From JANRIZ01 sp033764445 (GTDB lineage Bacteria > Verrucomicrobiota > Verrucomicrobiia > JAWXBN01): a DNA stretch of 64,000 nt. Position numbers and translations under genes: made by a program. The DNA lies in contig JANRIZ010000160.1 of the NCBI GenBank assembly GCA_033764445.1, positions 1-64,000 of the forward strand, read 5' to 3'. Under the pieces are notes generated by a model that was given only the letters and a program-made list of their open reading frames with translations, did not search any database and was not told the origin of the DNA. Shown here piece after piece: positions 53,071-61,485 of the stretch. Each line of letters opens with the position of its first letter. Position 1 is the stretch's first letter.

Positions 53071-53481
53071 TCATGGGGCGTATTTTTGGATCCAGGGACC
53101 CGGGTCCGGCCCCAGGTCCTCTCCCGTGAGCAGGCGCAGGCGGTTGATGAGGGCCGCCATGGCCAGGGACCGGGAGGCCTCGTGGAGACGCTGGGTGCGG
53201 GAGCCGCCGATTTGCGGGATGTCATCGGAGGGCGGGAAGGGGAGGGACTGGATGTTTTTGAGTTCGCCGGCAATGACCCGGGCCTCTTCCCGGTCGGCGG
53301 CACGGACCCGGGACAAAAACATTTCCGCGTTGGCGGCGGCGATTTCCAGACGGCGGATGAGATTGAGATAGCGCCAGGTCGCATAGGAAAGGAAACCGGC
53401 CAGAACCAGGAACAGCAGGATATAGACCATGAAAATTCTGGCAAAACCGGACCGGGAAGAGGGAGGGTGGGGAGTATTCAT
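53071..53481 (-). CDS. Hypothetical single-pass membrane protein
   Basis: A 136-residue protein with one membrane span (IFMVYILLFLVLAGFLSYATWRYL, about residues 16-39) and a helical, Arg/Glu-rich domain (LIRRLEIAAANAEMFLSRVRAADREEARVIAGEL). No known family is recognised. It precedes mutY by three bases on the same strand and is divergent from pgk. Confidence 0.6.
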   Translation of the reverse strand: MNTPHPPSSRSGFARIFMVYILLFLVLAGFLSYATWRYLNLIRRLEIAAANAEMFLSRVRAADREEARVIAGELKNIQSLPFPPSDDIPQIGGSRTQRLHEASRSLAMAALINRLRLLTGEDLGPDPGPWIQKYAP

Positions 53482-53525
53482 GGAAGGAGGAGGAACGGGT
53501 GGGAGTGTGGATGAAAACGGGAATA

Positions 53526-53554
53526 TTGACAATGGCGTGCATTTTAACCACATT
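53526..53554 (+). promoter_or_regulatory. Possible promoter of pgk
   Basis: A perfect TTGACA at 53526-53531 is about 62 bases before the pgk start. The matching -10 region (around 53549-53554, CACATT) is weak. The 13-mer TTGACAATGGCGT is repeated at 59176 before rplY. Confidence 0.35.
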
Positions 53555-53592
53555 ACCCCGCTCTTTAAAACCCAAAATGACAAGGATTTATT

Positions 53593-54786
53593 ATGGCCAA
53601 ACTTTCCATTCGCGACATTGATCTCAAGGGCAAGCGCGTCCTTGTGCGGGTCGACTATAATGTTCCCCTCGACGACAACGGGGCCATCACCGATGAAACC
53701 CGCATCCGCGAAACCCTGCCCACCCTCGACCATCTGTACAGTCAGGGGGCCAAGGTCATCCTCATGGCGCATCTGGGCCGGCCCAAGGGAAAACCCGATC
53801 CCAAGTTCACCCTGCGGAATGTGGCCAAACGTCTGGCCGATGTTGTCTGCCGTCCGGTCGCCTTTGTGGATGACTGCGTGGGGGAGAAGGTTGAAAAGAC
53901 CGTTGGGGCGATGCAAAACGGGGACACCCTGGTGCTGGAGAATGTGCGTTATTACGGCGAGGAGGAGAAAAACGATCCGGAATTTTCAAAAAAACTCGCC
54001 AAAATCGCCGATGTTTACGTCAATGACGCCTTCGGGGCCGCACACCGCGCGCACGCATCCACCGAGGGGGTGACCCGCCATGTCGGGAAATCCGCCATGG
54101 GATTGCTGATGGAGAAGGAGTTGAAATTTCTCGGCGAGGAACTGGCCAAACCCGCGAAACCCTTTGTGGTCATTCTCGGCGGTGCCAAGGTTTCCGACAA
54201 GATCACTGTCATTGATGCGCTGCTCGACAAGTGTGACGTGATGCTCATCGGCGGGGCCATGGCGTACACCTTCAAGTTCGCGCTGGACGAGGAGGTGGGC
54301 AAATCCCTGTGCGAGCGGGACAAGAAGGAACTCGCCCTCAGCGCCCTTGAAAAGGCCAAGGCCAGGGGCGTAAAACTTCTCCTGCCCGTGGACAATCTGA
54401 TCACCCAGGAATTCAAGGCCGGGGCCAAGACCCAGTTTACGACACCCGGTCAGGGCATTCCCGCCGACTGGGAAGGGGTGGATATCGGGCCCGAGACCGT
54501 CAAATTGTACTCCGAGGAAATCGCCAAGGCTGGAACCATCCTCTGGAATGGACCCATGGGGGTGTTTGAAATCCCCGACTTTTCCAAGGGCACCTTTGAG
54601 GTGGCGCGGGCCATTGCCGCCAACGGGAAATGCACCTCGATCATCGGCGGGGGGGATTCCGTGAAAGCCGTCAAAAAGGCCAAGGTGGCCGACCGCATGA
54701 CCTTTGTTTCCACCGGGGGCGGGGCCAGCCTGGAATTTCTTGAGGGCAGGGAACTGCCCGGGGTCGCGGCCCTTTCCGACAAATGA
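53593..54786 (+). CDS. pgk: Phosphoglycerate kinase
   Basis: A 397-residue glycolytic enzyme transferring phosphate between 1,3-bisphosphoglycerate and ADP. Substrate-site residues lie in KRVLVRVDYNVPLDDNG and LMAHLGRPKGKP; ENVRYY, NDAFGAAHRAHAS and VVILGGAKVSDKI follow. The nucleotide site is WNGPMGVFEIPDFSKGT and IIGGGDSVKAVKKA. The C-terminus has FVSTGGGASLEFLEG. It heads the pgk-tpiA-secG-oppA run. Confidence 0.97.
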   Translation: MAKLSIRDIDLKGKRVLVRVDYNVPLDDNGAITDETRIRETLPTLDHLYSQGAKVILMAHLGRPKGKPDPKFTLRNVAKRLADVVCRPVAFVDDCVGEKVEKTVGAMQNGDTLVLENVRYYGEEEKNDPEFSKKLAKIADVYVNDAFGAAHRAHASTEGVTRHVGKSAMGLLMEKELKFLGEELAKPAKPFVVILGGAKVSDKITVIDALLDKCDVMLIGGAMAYTFKFALDEEVGKSLCERDKKELALSALEKAKARGVKLLLPVDNLITQEFKAGAKTQFTTPGQGIPADWEGVDIGPETVKLYSEEIAKAGTILWNGPMGVFEIPDFSKGTFEVARAIAANGKCTSIIGGGDSVKAVKKAKVADRMTFVSTGGGASLEFLEGRELPGVAALSDK

Positions 54787-54833
54787 CAGAGGAATCAACA
54801 ACAACCCATTGAACCCACCTGAGGAACACCGTT

Positions 54834-55598
54834 ATGCCCTTTCGCAAAAAAGTCATCGCCGCCAACTGGAAGATGAACAAGACCACCGCCGAGGCGGCCC
54901 AATTTGTCAGCGATTTCAAAATCGAGCTTGGGGATGAAACCCATGCCGATGTCGTGCTCGTGCCCGCCTTTGTCGCCCTCAAGACCGTCAGCGACCTGCT
55001 GACCGGAACCGGGATCAAACTCGGGGCGCAGAACATTTTCTGGGAGAAGTCCGGGGCCTTCACCGGGGAGATCTCCGCCGAGATGCTCAGGGAGGTGTTT
55101 GTGCGCTACGTCGTCATCGGCCACTCCGAACGCCGCCAGTATTTCGGGGAGACCAATGCCACCGTCAACAAACGGGTCAAAGCCGCCCTGGCCGCGCATT
55201 TCCGTCCGATCCTCTGCATCGGTGAAACCCTGGCCGAACGTGAGGCCGGCAAGGTCGAGGAGATTGTCGTCTCCCAGTTCAGGGAAGGCCTGGCCGGGAT
55301 CAGCGAGGCGGAGATTCCCGACGAAATCATCATTGCCTACGAGCCCGTCTGGGCCATTGGCACCGGCAAAACCGCCACGCCCGCCCAGGCCCAGGAGGTG
55401 CATGCCCTCATCCGCCGCACCGCCGCCGGGGTTTTTGGTGAAAAATTCGCCGAAAAACTCCGCATCCAGTACGGCGGCAGCGTCAAGGGCGCCAACAGCC
55501 GTGAGCTGATGGGACAGCCTGACATCGACGGTGCCCTCGTCGGCGGGGCCAGTCTGGACCCCCGGGAATTTGCTTTAATCGTCAAAAACTCCGTATAG
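54834..55598 (+). CDS. tpiA: Triosephosphate isomerase
   Basis: A 254-residue TIM barrel. Catalytic Lys is in IAANWKMNKTT, His in VIGHSERRQYFGET, and Glu in IAYEPVWAIGTGKTATPAQAQ. The phosphate-gripping loops RIQYGGSVKGANS and DGALVGGASLD are complete. It follows pgk by 47 bases. Confidence 0.97.
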   Translation: MPFRKKVIAANWKMNKTTAEAAQFVSDFKIELGDETHADVVLVPAFVALKTVSDLLTGTGIKLGAQNIFWEKSGAFTGEISAEMLREVFVRYVVIGHSERRQYFGETNATVNKRVKAALAAHFRPILCIGETLAEREAGKVEEIVVSQFREGLAGISEAEIPDEIIIAYEPVWAIGTGKTATPAQAQEVHALIRRTAAGVFGEKFAEKLRIQYGGSVKGANSRELMGQPDIDGALVGGASLDPREFALIVKNSV

Positions 55599-55615
55599 AC
55601 TCCCTGGCCAATCCT

Positions 55616-55969
55616 ATGAATATTCTCATCAATCTTCTCATGGTGCTTCTGGCACTGGTCTCCTTTGTCATGATCGTCGTCATCCTCATGCAGCGTTCCA
55701 AAAACGAGGGCCTCGGAGCGGCGTTCGGAGGCGGGGCCATGGACACGACCTTCGGGGCGGATACCGCGAACGTGCTCAAGAAATTCACCGTGTACATCGC
55801 GATCGTGTTTTTTGCGCTGACCCTGACCATCGGCTGGCTTTTTGCCCATCGCGACAACCGCACGGAAGTCGAGAAACTCCTCCAGCAGAAGGCCGCCCTC
55901 GAGGACAGGGCCGGGTCCCCGAAACCCGCTGCTCCGGCGGCGCCTGTACCAGTTCCCGCCAAAAAATAA
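55616..55969 (+). CDS. secG: Preprotein translocase subunit SecG
   Basis: A 117-residue protein with two membrane spans (ILINLLMVLLALVSFVMIVVILM and FTVYIAIVFFALTLTIGWLF) joined by the SecG loop QRSKNEGLGAAFGGGAMDTTFGADTANVLKKFT. A Pro/Ala-rich tail follows. SecG assists SecYE in protein export. It lies 17 bases after tpiA, a common neighbour of secG. Confidence 0.93.
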   Translation: MNILINLLMVLLALVSFVMIVVILMQRSKNEGLGAAFGGGAMDTTFGADTANVLKKFTVYIAIVFFALTLTIGWLFAHRDNRTEVEKLLQQKAALEDRAGSPKPAAPAAPVPVPAKK

Positions 55970-56008
55970 TCCGGGCACCCACAGCCTGTGCCCTGCCGGG
56001 GACCTCTC

Positions 56009-57586
56009 ATGAAAAGGCTCCTTTTTCTTCCCGGTCTGGTCCTCCTGCTGGTGCTGGCCGGATGTTCCCGCCCCGAACCCCGGGCGGAACTGACCTTCAT
56101 CAACCGGGCGGAACCCGAGTCACTCGACCCCGCGGTCATCACCGGCCAGCCCGAACTGCGGATTGTCAGCTCCCTCTTTGAGGGACTCACCTCGCGGAAT
56201 GCCGCCGGGGAAATCGTGCCCGGGGTGGCCGAAAAGTGGGAGGTCAGTCCCGACGGCCGCCATTATGTGTTTCATCTGCGCAAGGATGCCCGGTGGAGCA
56301 ACGGGGACCCCGTCACCGCCCGGGATTTTTCATATTCCTGGAAGCGCGTCCTTGAGCCCGGTTCCACCGCCGAATATGTGTCGCAACTTTTTTTCCTGAA
56401 AAATGCCGAGGAATACAACCAGGGAAAGGTGAAGGATTTTTCACAGGTTGGTGTCAAGGCCCCCGACGACCATACCCTGACCGTGGAACTGGAAAATTCC
56501 ACCCCGTTTTTCCTGGACCTCTGCGCCTTTGCGACACTGATGCCCGTCCACCGGGCCACGGTCGAAAAACATGGGGACGACTGGATCAAGCCCGGACGCA
56601 TCGTTTCCAACGGTCCGTATGTCCTCGACCAGTGGCGGATCAATGACCGGATCCGGCTGCGGGCCAATCCGCTTTATTGGAACCGGGACACCGTGAAACT
56701 GCGGACCGTGGACGCCCTGCCCATTGAAAAACCCAACACCTCGTTCAACATGTTTTATTCCGGGGCAGTCGATCTGGTTCTCGACAAGGGGGCGATCCCC
56801 CCGTTGCTGCTGGGGGATATCCGCCAGGAAAAATATTTCCATTCCGGTCCCATCCTGGCGACCTATTTCTACCGGTTCAATGTCACCCGCAAACCCCTCG
56901 ACAACCGTCTCGTGCGGCGGGCCCTGGCCCTGGCCATCGACCGGAGTCTGATCGTCACCAAGATCACCAAGTCCGGCGAACCCGTGGCCTTCAGCATGAC
57001 CCCGCCCGGCACCGCCCGGTACACCCCTCCCGCAGGCCCCGGATTTGACCCCGTCCTGGCGCGGAAACTCCTTGCCGAGGCCGGGTATCCCGAGGGTAGG
57101 GGCTTCCCGCCGCTGACACTCCTTTACAACAAGACCGATCTGAACGAACAGATCGCCACCGAGGTCCAGCAGATGTGGAAGAAGGAACTGGGCATTCACA
57201 TCCAGCTTTTGAAGCAGGAGTGGAAGGTGTATCTCAACAGCCTTTCACAACTCGACTATGACATCGGACAGAGTTCCTGGGTGGGGGATTACAATGATGT
57301 GCACACGTTTCTGAGCATTTTTATGGGCGGGGATGGGAACAACCGGACCGGCTGGAAAAACGCGGGGTTTGATTCCCTGGTCAATGCCGGTCAGGCCGAA
57401 CCGGACGCCGCCAAACGTGAAAAAACCTATCAGGAGGCCGAACGCCTGTTGATCACCGAGGAGGCGGTGATTGCGCCGCTGTATCATCAGGTTTCGATCA
57501 AGCTGTACGATCCGGAGAAGATTGGCGGGGTGGTCAACAATCTCGTGGATGAAAATCCGCTCAAGGGGATTTACCGGAAAAAATGA
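56009..57586 (+). CDS. Peptide ABC transporter substrate-binding lipoprotein (OppA-type)
   Basis: A 525-residue extracytoplasmic binding protein (lipobox LAGC, Cys19). SBP_bac_5 features: ELTFINRAEPESLDPAVITG near the start, WEVSPDGRHYVFHLRKDARWSNGDPVTARDF, and LKQEWKVYLNSLSQLDYDIGQSSWVGDYNDVHTFLSIF toward the C-terminus. Oligopeptides or nickel-type complexes are usual ligands. No opp permease genes adjoin it. The ATG at 56009 gives the lipoprotein signal. Last of the pgk-tpiA-secG run. Confidence 0.9.
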   Translation: MKRLLFLPGLVLLLVLAGCSRPEPRAELTFINRAEPESLDPAVITGQPELRIVSSLFEGLTSRNAAGEIVPGVAEKWEVSPDGRHYVFHLRKDARWSNGDPVTARDFSYSWKRVLEPGSTAEYVSQLFFLKNAEEYNQGKVKDFSQVGVKAPDDHTLTVELENSTPFFLDLCAFATLMPVHRATVEKHGDDWIKPGRIVSNGPYVLDQWRINDRIRLRANPLYWNRDTVKLRTVDALPIEKPNTSFNMFYSGAVDLVLDKGAIPPLLLGDIRQEKYFHSGPILATYFYRFNVTRKPLDNRLVRRALALAIDRSLIVTKITKSGEPVAFSMTPPGTARYTPPAGPGFDPVLARKLLAEAGYPEGRGFPPLTLLYNKTDLNEQIATEVQQMWKKELGIHIQLLKQEWKVYLNSLSQLDYDIGQSSWVGDYNDVHTFLSIFMGGDGNNRTGWKNAGFDSLVNAGQAEPDAAKREKTYQEAERLLITEEAVIAPLYHQVSIKLYDPEKIGGVVNNLVDENPLKGIYRKK

Positions 57587-57600
57587 GGGGGAGTTTACCC

Positions 57601-57671
57601 GCAGATATCGCAGATTGACGCCGATTTTTTTGGGGAGTTTTAACCGCGGATTTCGCGGATAACGCGGATGG
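57601..57671 (+). repeat. Tandem pair of dispersed CGCGGAT-type repeats (left of small membrane ORF)
   Basis: GCAGATATCGCAGATTGACG, then GTTTTAACCGCGGAT (57637-57651) continuing TTCGCGGATAACGCGGAT. GTTTTAACCGCGGAT recurs as its exact reverse complement at 58088-58102, on the other side of the ORF at 57680-57979. Confidence 0.75.
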
Positions 57672-57679
57672 GGGATGGG

Positions 57680-57979
57680 TTACGGATTAACACCAGTGAT
57701 GGTGAACCAAAATTCAAAGTATGACTCTAAAGCTGCCGTAATGGATGGATTGTGTTCTGCTGCCCAAACGAGGGGAAAGTAGAATCTCTCGAGGATGGGT
57801 CCTGTCGGTCTTTCCGTAATCATACGAAGCTGCGTTAACTTGATAAAACAGACTGCGACCGGCCCGATACTCAGGACGTAGAGGCAGAGGAGACTAAAGG
57901 TCCAGAGAGCGATCGTAGCGGCGGAGGTGCCGGAGGGACGATGGGGAGAAGCATTTTCCGGAGGAACCTCATCGGACAT
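57680..57979 (-). CDS. Small membrane protein of unknown function
   Basis: A 99-residue protein with a Pro/Ser-rich N-terminus and one or two hydrophobic spans (TIALWTFSLLCLYVLSIGPVAVCF; LVWAAEHNPSITAALESYFEFWF is semi-polar). It has no family I recognise. It is bracketed by inverted CGCGGAT-type repeats and is the only minus-strand gene between oppA and prs, so it may be an insertion. Confidence 0.55.
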   Translation of the reverse strand: MSDEVPPENASPHRPSGTSAATIALWTFSLLCLYVLSIGPVAVCFIKLTQLRMITERPTGPILERFYFPLVWAAEHNPSITAALESYFEFWFTITGVNP

Positions 57980-58065
57980 GGGGATAGGATAGAATTGCTG
58001 TGGGGCGGGGTCAAGACAGGAGCCATAGCCCTCAGAGGATCAGCTTTCAAATTGAATTTTGTATT

Positions 58066-58102
58066 TCCTATCCGTGATTTCCGCGTGATCCGCGGTTAAA
58101 AC
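58066..58102 (-). repeat. Dispersed CGCGGAT-type repeat (right of small membrane ORF), inverted
   Basis: Read on the minus strand: GTTTTAACCGCGGAT, CACGCGGAAATCACGGAT. It is the inverted partner of 57637-57671. Confidence 0.75.
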
Positions 58103-58212
58103 TGATCTGTGTCATTCTGAATAAAAAATTGACACAACTTTCATATCCGCCGTTTTTCTGATTGCCCTCGCCTTTTTTTTTGGTACTTTGACCCTCTTTT
58201 CTCAATCACACT

Positions 58213-59169
58213 ATGGTCGCTGGATACGCAGAAATGAAGATATTTAGTGGCTCCTCCAATCCTGATCTCGCCCAGAACATTGCGGCATCTGTCGGGGTCA
58301 AACTGGGGGACGCCACGGTCACGTCCTTTCCCGACGGGGAAACCTTCGTCAAGATCAATGAAAATGTGCGGGGTCGGGATGTGTTCATCATCCAGAGCAC
58401 GTGTCCCCCGACCAACCATCATCTGATGGAGCTGTTTATCATGATCGATGCCGCCCGGCGGGCCAGTGCACAGCGGATCACCGCCGTCATTCCCTTCTAC
58501 GGGTACGCCCGTCAGGACCGCAAGGACCAGCCCCGGGTGCCCATCACCGCCAAACTTGTGGCCAATCTGCTCGTCGAGGCCGGGGCCAACCGTGTGATCA
58601 CCATGGACCTGCATGCGCAGCAGATTCAGGGGTTTTTTGACATTCCCGTCGATCACCTGTACGCCTCGCCGGTCTTTTACCGGCATCTCCAGTCCAAAAA
58701 GATCAAGGACCTTGTGGTGGTTTCCCCGGATGTCGGCGGCATGAAGATGGCCTATGCGTACTCCAAGCTTCTGCATTCGGACCTCGCGATCATTTCCAAG
58801 AACCGCAAGAGTGCCACCGAAACCGAGGCATTGAACATTGTGGGAAATGTCAAGGGCCGGACCGTGATCATGGTTGACGACATCACCGAGACGGCCGGGA
58901 CCCTGTGCAACGGTGCAAAATTCCTAAAAAAAGCTGGCGCCAAGCGGATTCTTGCGGTAGTTTCGCACTCCGTCTTAAGCAAGTTGAGTGTTGACCGGCT
59001 CAAGGCTTCGCCGATTGAGGAGTTGATTACGACCGATTCCGTCCCCACGAAAGTGGATACCAAAGGTGTCAAGCTGACGATATTAAGTGTCGCGGATCTG
59101 TTGGGTGAGGCCATCCAGCGCATCCACCGGAACGAGTCGGTCACCAGTCTCTTTGAGATCGAAAAATAG
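58213..59169 (+). CDS. prs: Ribose-phosphate pyrophosphokinase
   Basis: A 318-residue PRPP synthetase. It shows KIFSGSSNPDLAQNIAASVG, FPDGETFVKINENVRGRDVFIIQST, YGYARQDRKDQPRVPITAK, the cation-binding MDLHAQQIQGFFDIPVDHL, VVSPDVGGMKMA, and the PRPP loop VIMVDDITETAGTL. It supplies PRPP for purine, pyrimidine, His and Trp synthesis. TTGACA at 58129 may belong to its promoter. It starts a run with rplY. Confidence 0.96.
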   Translation: MVAGYAEMKIFSGSSNPDLAQNIAASVGVKLGDATVTSFPDGETFVKINENVRGRDVFIIQSTCPPTNHHLMELFIMIDAARRASAQRITAVIPFYGYARQDRKDQPRVPITAKLVANLLVEAGANRVITMDLHAQQIQGFFDIPVDHLYASPVFYRHLQSKKIKDLVVVSPDVGGMKMAYAYSKLLHSDLAIISKNRKSATETEALNIVGNVKGRTVIMVDDITETAGTLCNGAKFLKKAGAKRILAVVSHSVLSKLSVDRLKASPIEELITTDSVPTKVDTKGVKLTILSVADLLGEAIQRIHRNESVTSLFEIEK

Positions 59170-59207
59170 ATGCCGTTGACAATGGCGTCGCAACCTGAAG
59201 AAACATC

Positions 59208-59936
59208 ATGGCAAAAACCATCAGTCTGAAAGCACAGTCCCGCACCCACATGGGAACCACCGGGGCCAACCGTCTGCGCAAACAGGGCATCGTGCCCGCG
59301 GTCATTTACGGCAAAAAAACCAATCCGGTCAGTGTCCAGCTCAATGACCGCGAGGTGCGCACCGCCCTCAAGCATGTCTCCGGCGAGAATGTCCTGGTTG
59401 ATTTGCAGCTTGACCTCAATGGCCGGACCGAAAGCCATTTTGCGCTGCTTCAGGAAGTCCAGCACGACACCCTCAGCGGCCAGATTCTGCATCTGGACCT
59501 CCACGAGATCGCCCAGGATGAGCTCATCCGCATCGACATTCCTGTCGAGGCCGTTGGTGAGGCGGCCGGGGTCCGGACCGCCGGCGGGCTGCTGGAACAT
59601 ACCATGCACACCCTGCATGTGGAATGTCTGCCCAAGGACATGCCCGAGGTCATCAGCGTGGATGTTTCCTCGCTGGAAATCGGCCAGTCCATCCACGTTT
59701 CGGATATCGTGGTTCCGGCGGGAGTGACCGTTTTGAGCCAGAAGACTCTGACCGCCTTTGCGTGTGTGGCACCCAAGGCCGTTGAGGAAACCGCCCCCGG
59801 AGCCGCCGCAGCGGCTGCCACCGGCGAGGTCGAGGTCATCAAGGAGAAAAAGGCCGAGGGCGATGCCGCCAAGGCCGGCGACAAAAAGGCTCCCGAGGCC
59901 AAGGGCGGGGAGAAGAAGGAAGCCGCCAAAAAGTAA
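59208..59936 (+). CDS. rplY: 50S ribosomal protein L25/CTC family
   Basis: A 242-residue long-form L25. The N-terminal 5S rRNA-binding domain (LKAQSRTHMGTTGANRLRKQGIVPAVIYGKK) is followed by the TL5/CTC C-terminal domain (LHLDLHEIAQDELIRIDIPVEAVGEAAGV, GGLLEHTMHTLHVECLPKDMPE, ISVDVSSLEIGQSIHVSDI). An Ala/Glu/Lys tail of ~50 residues closes it. It follows prs by 38 bases, a common pairing. Confidence 0.93.
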   Translation: MAKTISLKAQSRTHMGTTGANRLRKQGIVPAVIYGKKTNPVSVQLNDREVRTALKHVSGENVLVDLQLDLNGRTESHFALLQEVQHDTLSGQILHLDLHEIAQDELIRIDIPVEAVGEAAGVRTAGGLLEHTMHTLHVECLPKDMPEVISVDVSSLEIGQSIHVSDIVVPAGVTVLSQKTLTAFACVAPKAVEETAPGAAAAAATGEVEVIKEKKAEGDAAKAGDKKAPEAKGGEKKEAAKK

Positions 59937-59999
59937 TTTCAACCCGGGGTCTGCCGTGGGTCCAACCACGGACTCGGCCCCCCTGTTTTTTGACATCAC

Positions 60000-60629
60000 A
60001 TGGTCAGCCCCGAGGATCAGCCCCACACGGGACGGGTTCTCCTGGTGGGACTGGGCAATCCCGGTGTGCGGTATGAGCGCACCCGGCACAATGTCGGGTT
60101 TGACGTTCTCGACGCCCTGGCAGGAAGGATGGGCACGGAGTTTGTTCCGCGGCCCGACTGGAAGGCCCACGTGGCCGAAGGTCTGCTGGGGCAGCGCCAC
60201 ACCAGGGCCCTGTTGCTCAAGCCGCAGACATTCATGAACCTCAGCGGGGAGGCGGTGGCCGCCGCCGTCCGGTGGTTCAAGCTCGATCCGGCCAGTCAGG
60301 TGGTGGTCATTCTCGACGAGGTGGCCCTGCCCTTTGGGCGCATCCGCATCCGTCCCCACGGTTCCGCCGGGGGGCACAACGGACTCCAATCCGTCATCGA
60401 CCATCTCGGGACGCCGCAATTTGCGCGGGTCCGGATCGGGGTGGGGGAGCGGACGGTGCCGGGGATGGAGTTGGCTGATCATGTGCTGGGAAAATTTTCC
60501 CGGGAGGAATGGGGGGAGGTTCAACAGGACCTTCTTCCCCGGGTCCTGGAGGCCCTTGCGGTTATGAATGACCGGGGGATCGGCCAGGCGATGAACCAAT
60601 TTAACCAAGCAAAAGAGCAAGACATATGA
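60000..60629 (+). CDS. pth: Peptidyl-tRNA hydrolase
   Basis: A 209-residue enzyme releasing tRNA from dropped-off peptidyl-tRNA. LLVGLGNPGVRYERTRHNVGFDVLDAL carries the active-site Asn and His. TFMNLSGEAVAAAV, ILDEVALPFGRIRIRPHGSAGGHNGLQSVIDHLGT and RVRIGVGE follow. The catalytic Asp lies in LDEVALP, the usual DE..LP context. The stop overlaps the rpsF start by four bases. Confidence 0.95.
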   Translation: MVSPEDQPHTGRVLLVGLGNPGVRYERTRHNVGFDVLDALAGRMGTEFVPRPDWKAHVAEGLLGQRHTRALLLKPQTFMNLSGEAVAAAVRWFKLDPASQVVVILDEVALPFGRIRIRPHGSAGGHNGLQSVIDHLGTPQFARVRIGVGERTVPGMELADHVLGKFSREEWGEVQQDLLPRVLEALAVMNDRGIGQAMNQFNQAKEQDI

Positions 60630-60940
60630 AACGATACGAAGCGTTGTTTATTCTCAACACCAACGGCAAGGAGGAATCCGTGCAGGAACTCGTCGACCGC
60701 ATCAAGGGCGATTTGCAGAAGTCCGGCGCGCAGGTGTCCTCTGTCCAGAAGCTGGACCGCAAACAGTTCGCCTACAAGGCCGGCAGTGGCGAGACCAGCG
60801 GATTCTACGTCAATTACGTTCTGGAAGCCTCCGCCGAGGTGGTGGACAAGCTCAAGAACCGTTTTCGCATTGATGAGGATGTGATGCGGGTCCAGATCAC
60901 CCATTCCCCGCTGCACGTGCAGCCCGTGGCGACAAACTGA
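60626..60940 (+). CDS. rpsF: 30S ribosomal protein S6
   Basis: A 104-residue S6 with the ferredoxin-like fold (YEALFILNTNGKEESVQELVDRIKGDL, KLDRKQFAYKAGSGETSGFYVNYVLEA, DKLKNRFRIDEDVMRVQITH). It binds 16S rRNA with S18. The ATG overlaps the pth stop (ATGA). Downstream order is ssb-rplI; rpsR, normally next to rpsF, is missing here. Confidence 0.94.
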   Translation: MKRYEALFILNTNGKEESVQELVDRIKGDLQKSGAQVSSVQKLDRKQFAYKAGSGETSGFYVNYVLEASAEVVDKLKNRFRIDEDVMRVQITHSPLHVQPVATN

Positions 60941-60971
60941 TTTTCGACATTCGGCAACCGGCACTCCCCCT

Positions 60972-61433
60972 ATGGCAAGTTTCAACAAAGTCCTCCTCTT
61001 GGGCAATCTGACCCGGGACCCCGAGCTGCGGTACACCCCCAAGGGGACCGCCGTGGCGGATATCGGCATGGCCATCAACAAGGTTTACCGCACGGCCGAC
61101 GGTGCGGAAAAGGAGGAGGTCTGCTACGTGACCGTCGAGACCTGGGGCCGCCAGGCCGAGACGGCCGGTGAGTATCTGAGCAAGGGAGCCCCCATTTTTG
61201 TCGAGGGGGAACTCAAGCTGGAACAGTGGACCAACAAGGAGGGCAAAAAACAGAGCACCCTCAAGGTCCGGGCCGAACGCATCCAATTTCTGGGCCGTCC
61301 CAAAAACGCCGAATACCGCGAGGGCGGTTCCGGCGGTTCCCGACCCGCGCGGTCCGCTCCGGCGGAAAACCGTCCCGCCGCCCCTGTCGAGGACGAACCA
61401 CCGGCCGCCGAAGAGGACGACATTCCGTTTTGA
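60972..61433 (+). CDS. ssb: Single-stranded DNA-binding protein
   Basis: A 153-residue SSB with the OB fold (SFNKVLLLGNLTRDPELRYTPKGTAVADIGMAINK; YVTVETWGRQAETAGEYLSKGAPIFVEGELKLEQW). A Gly/Ser/Pro-rich linker ends in an acidic tip (EEDDIPF), the conserved partner-recruiting tail. It protects single-stranded DNA in replication and repair. It lies between rpsF and rplI. Confidence 0.96.
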   Translation: MASFNKVLLLGNLTRDPELRYTPKGTAVADIGMAINKVYRTADGAEKEEVCYVTVETWGRQAETAGEYLSKGAPIFVEGELKLEQWTNKEGKKQSTLKVRAERIQFLGRPKNAEYREGGSGGSRPARSAPAENRPAAPVEDEPPAAEEDDIPF

Positions 61434-61485
61434 ACCGGTGGCAAAAACGATTTATTAAACCAAAGCAAACAAGAAGAGACTGATT

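Noticed and set aside
58752..60620. 622-codon minus-strand frame
   Set aside because: Antisense to prs, rplY and pth, all of which are well supported.
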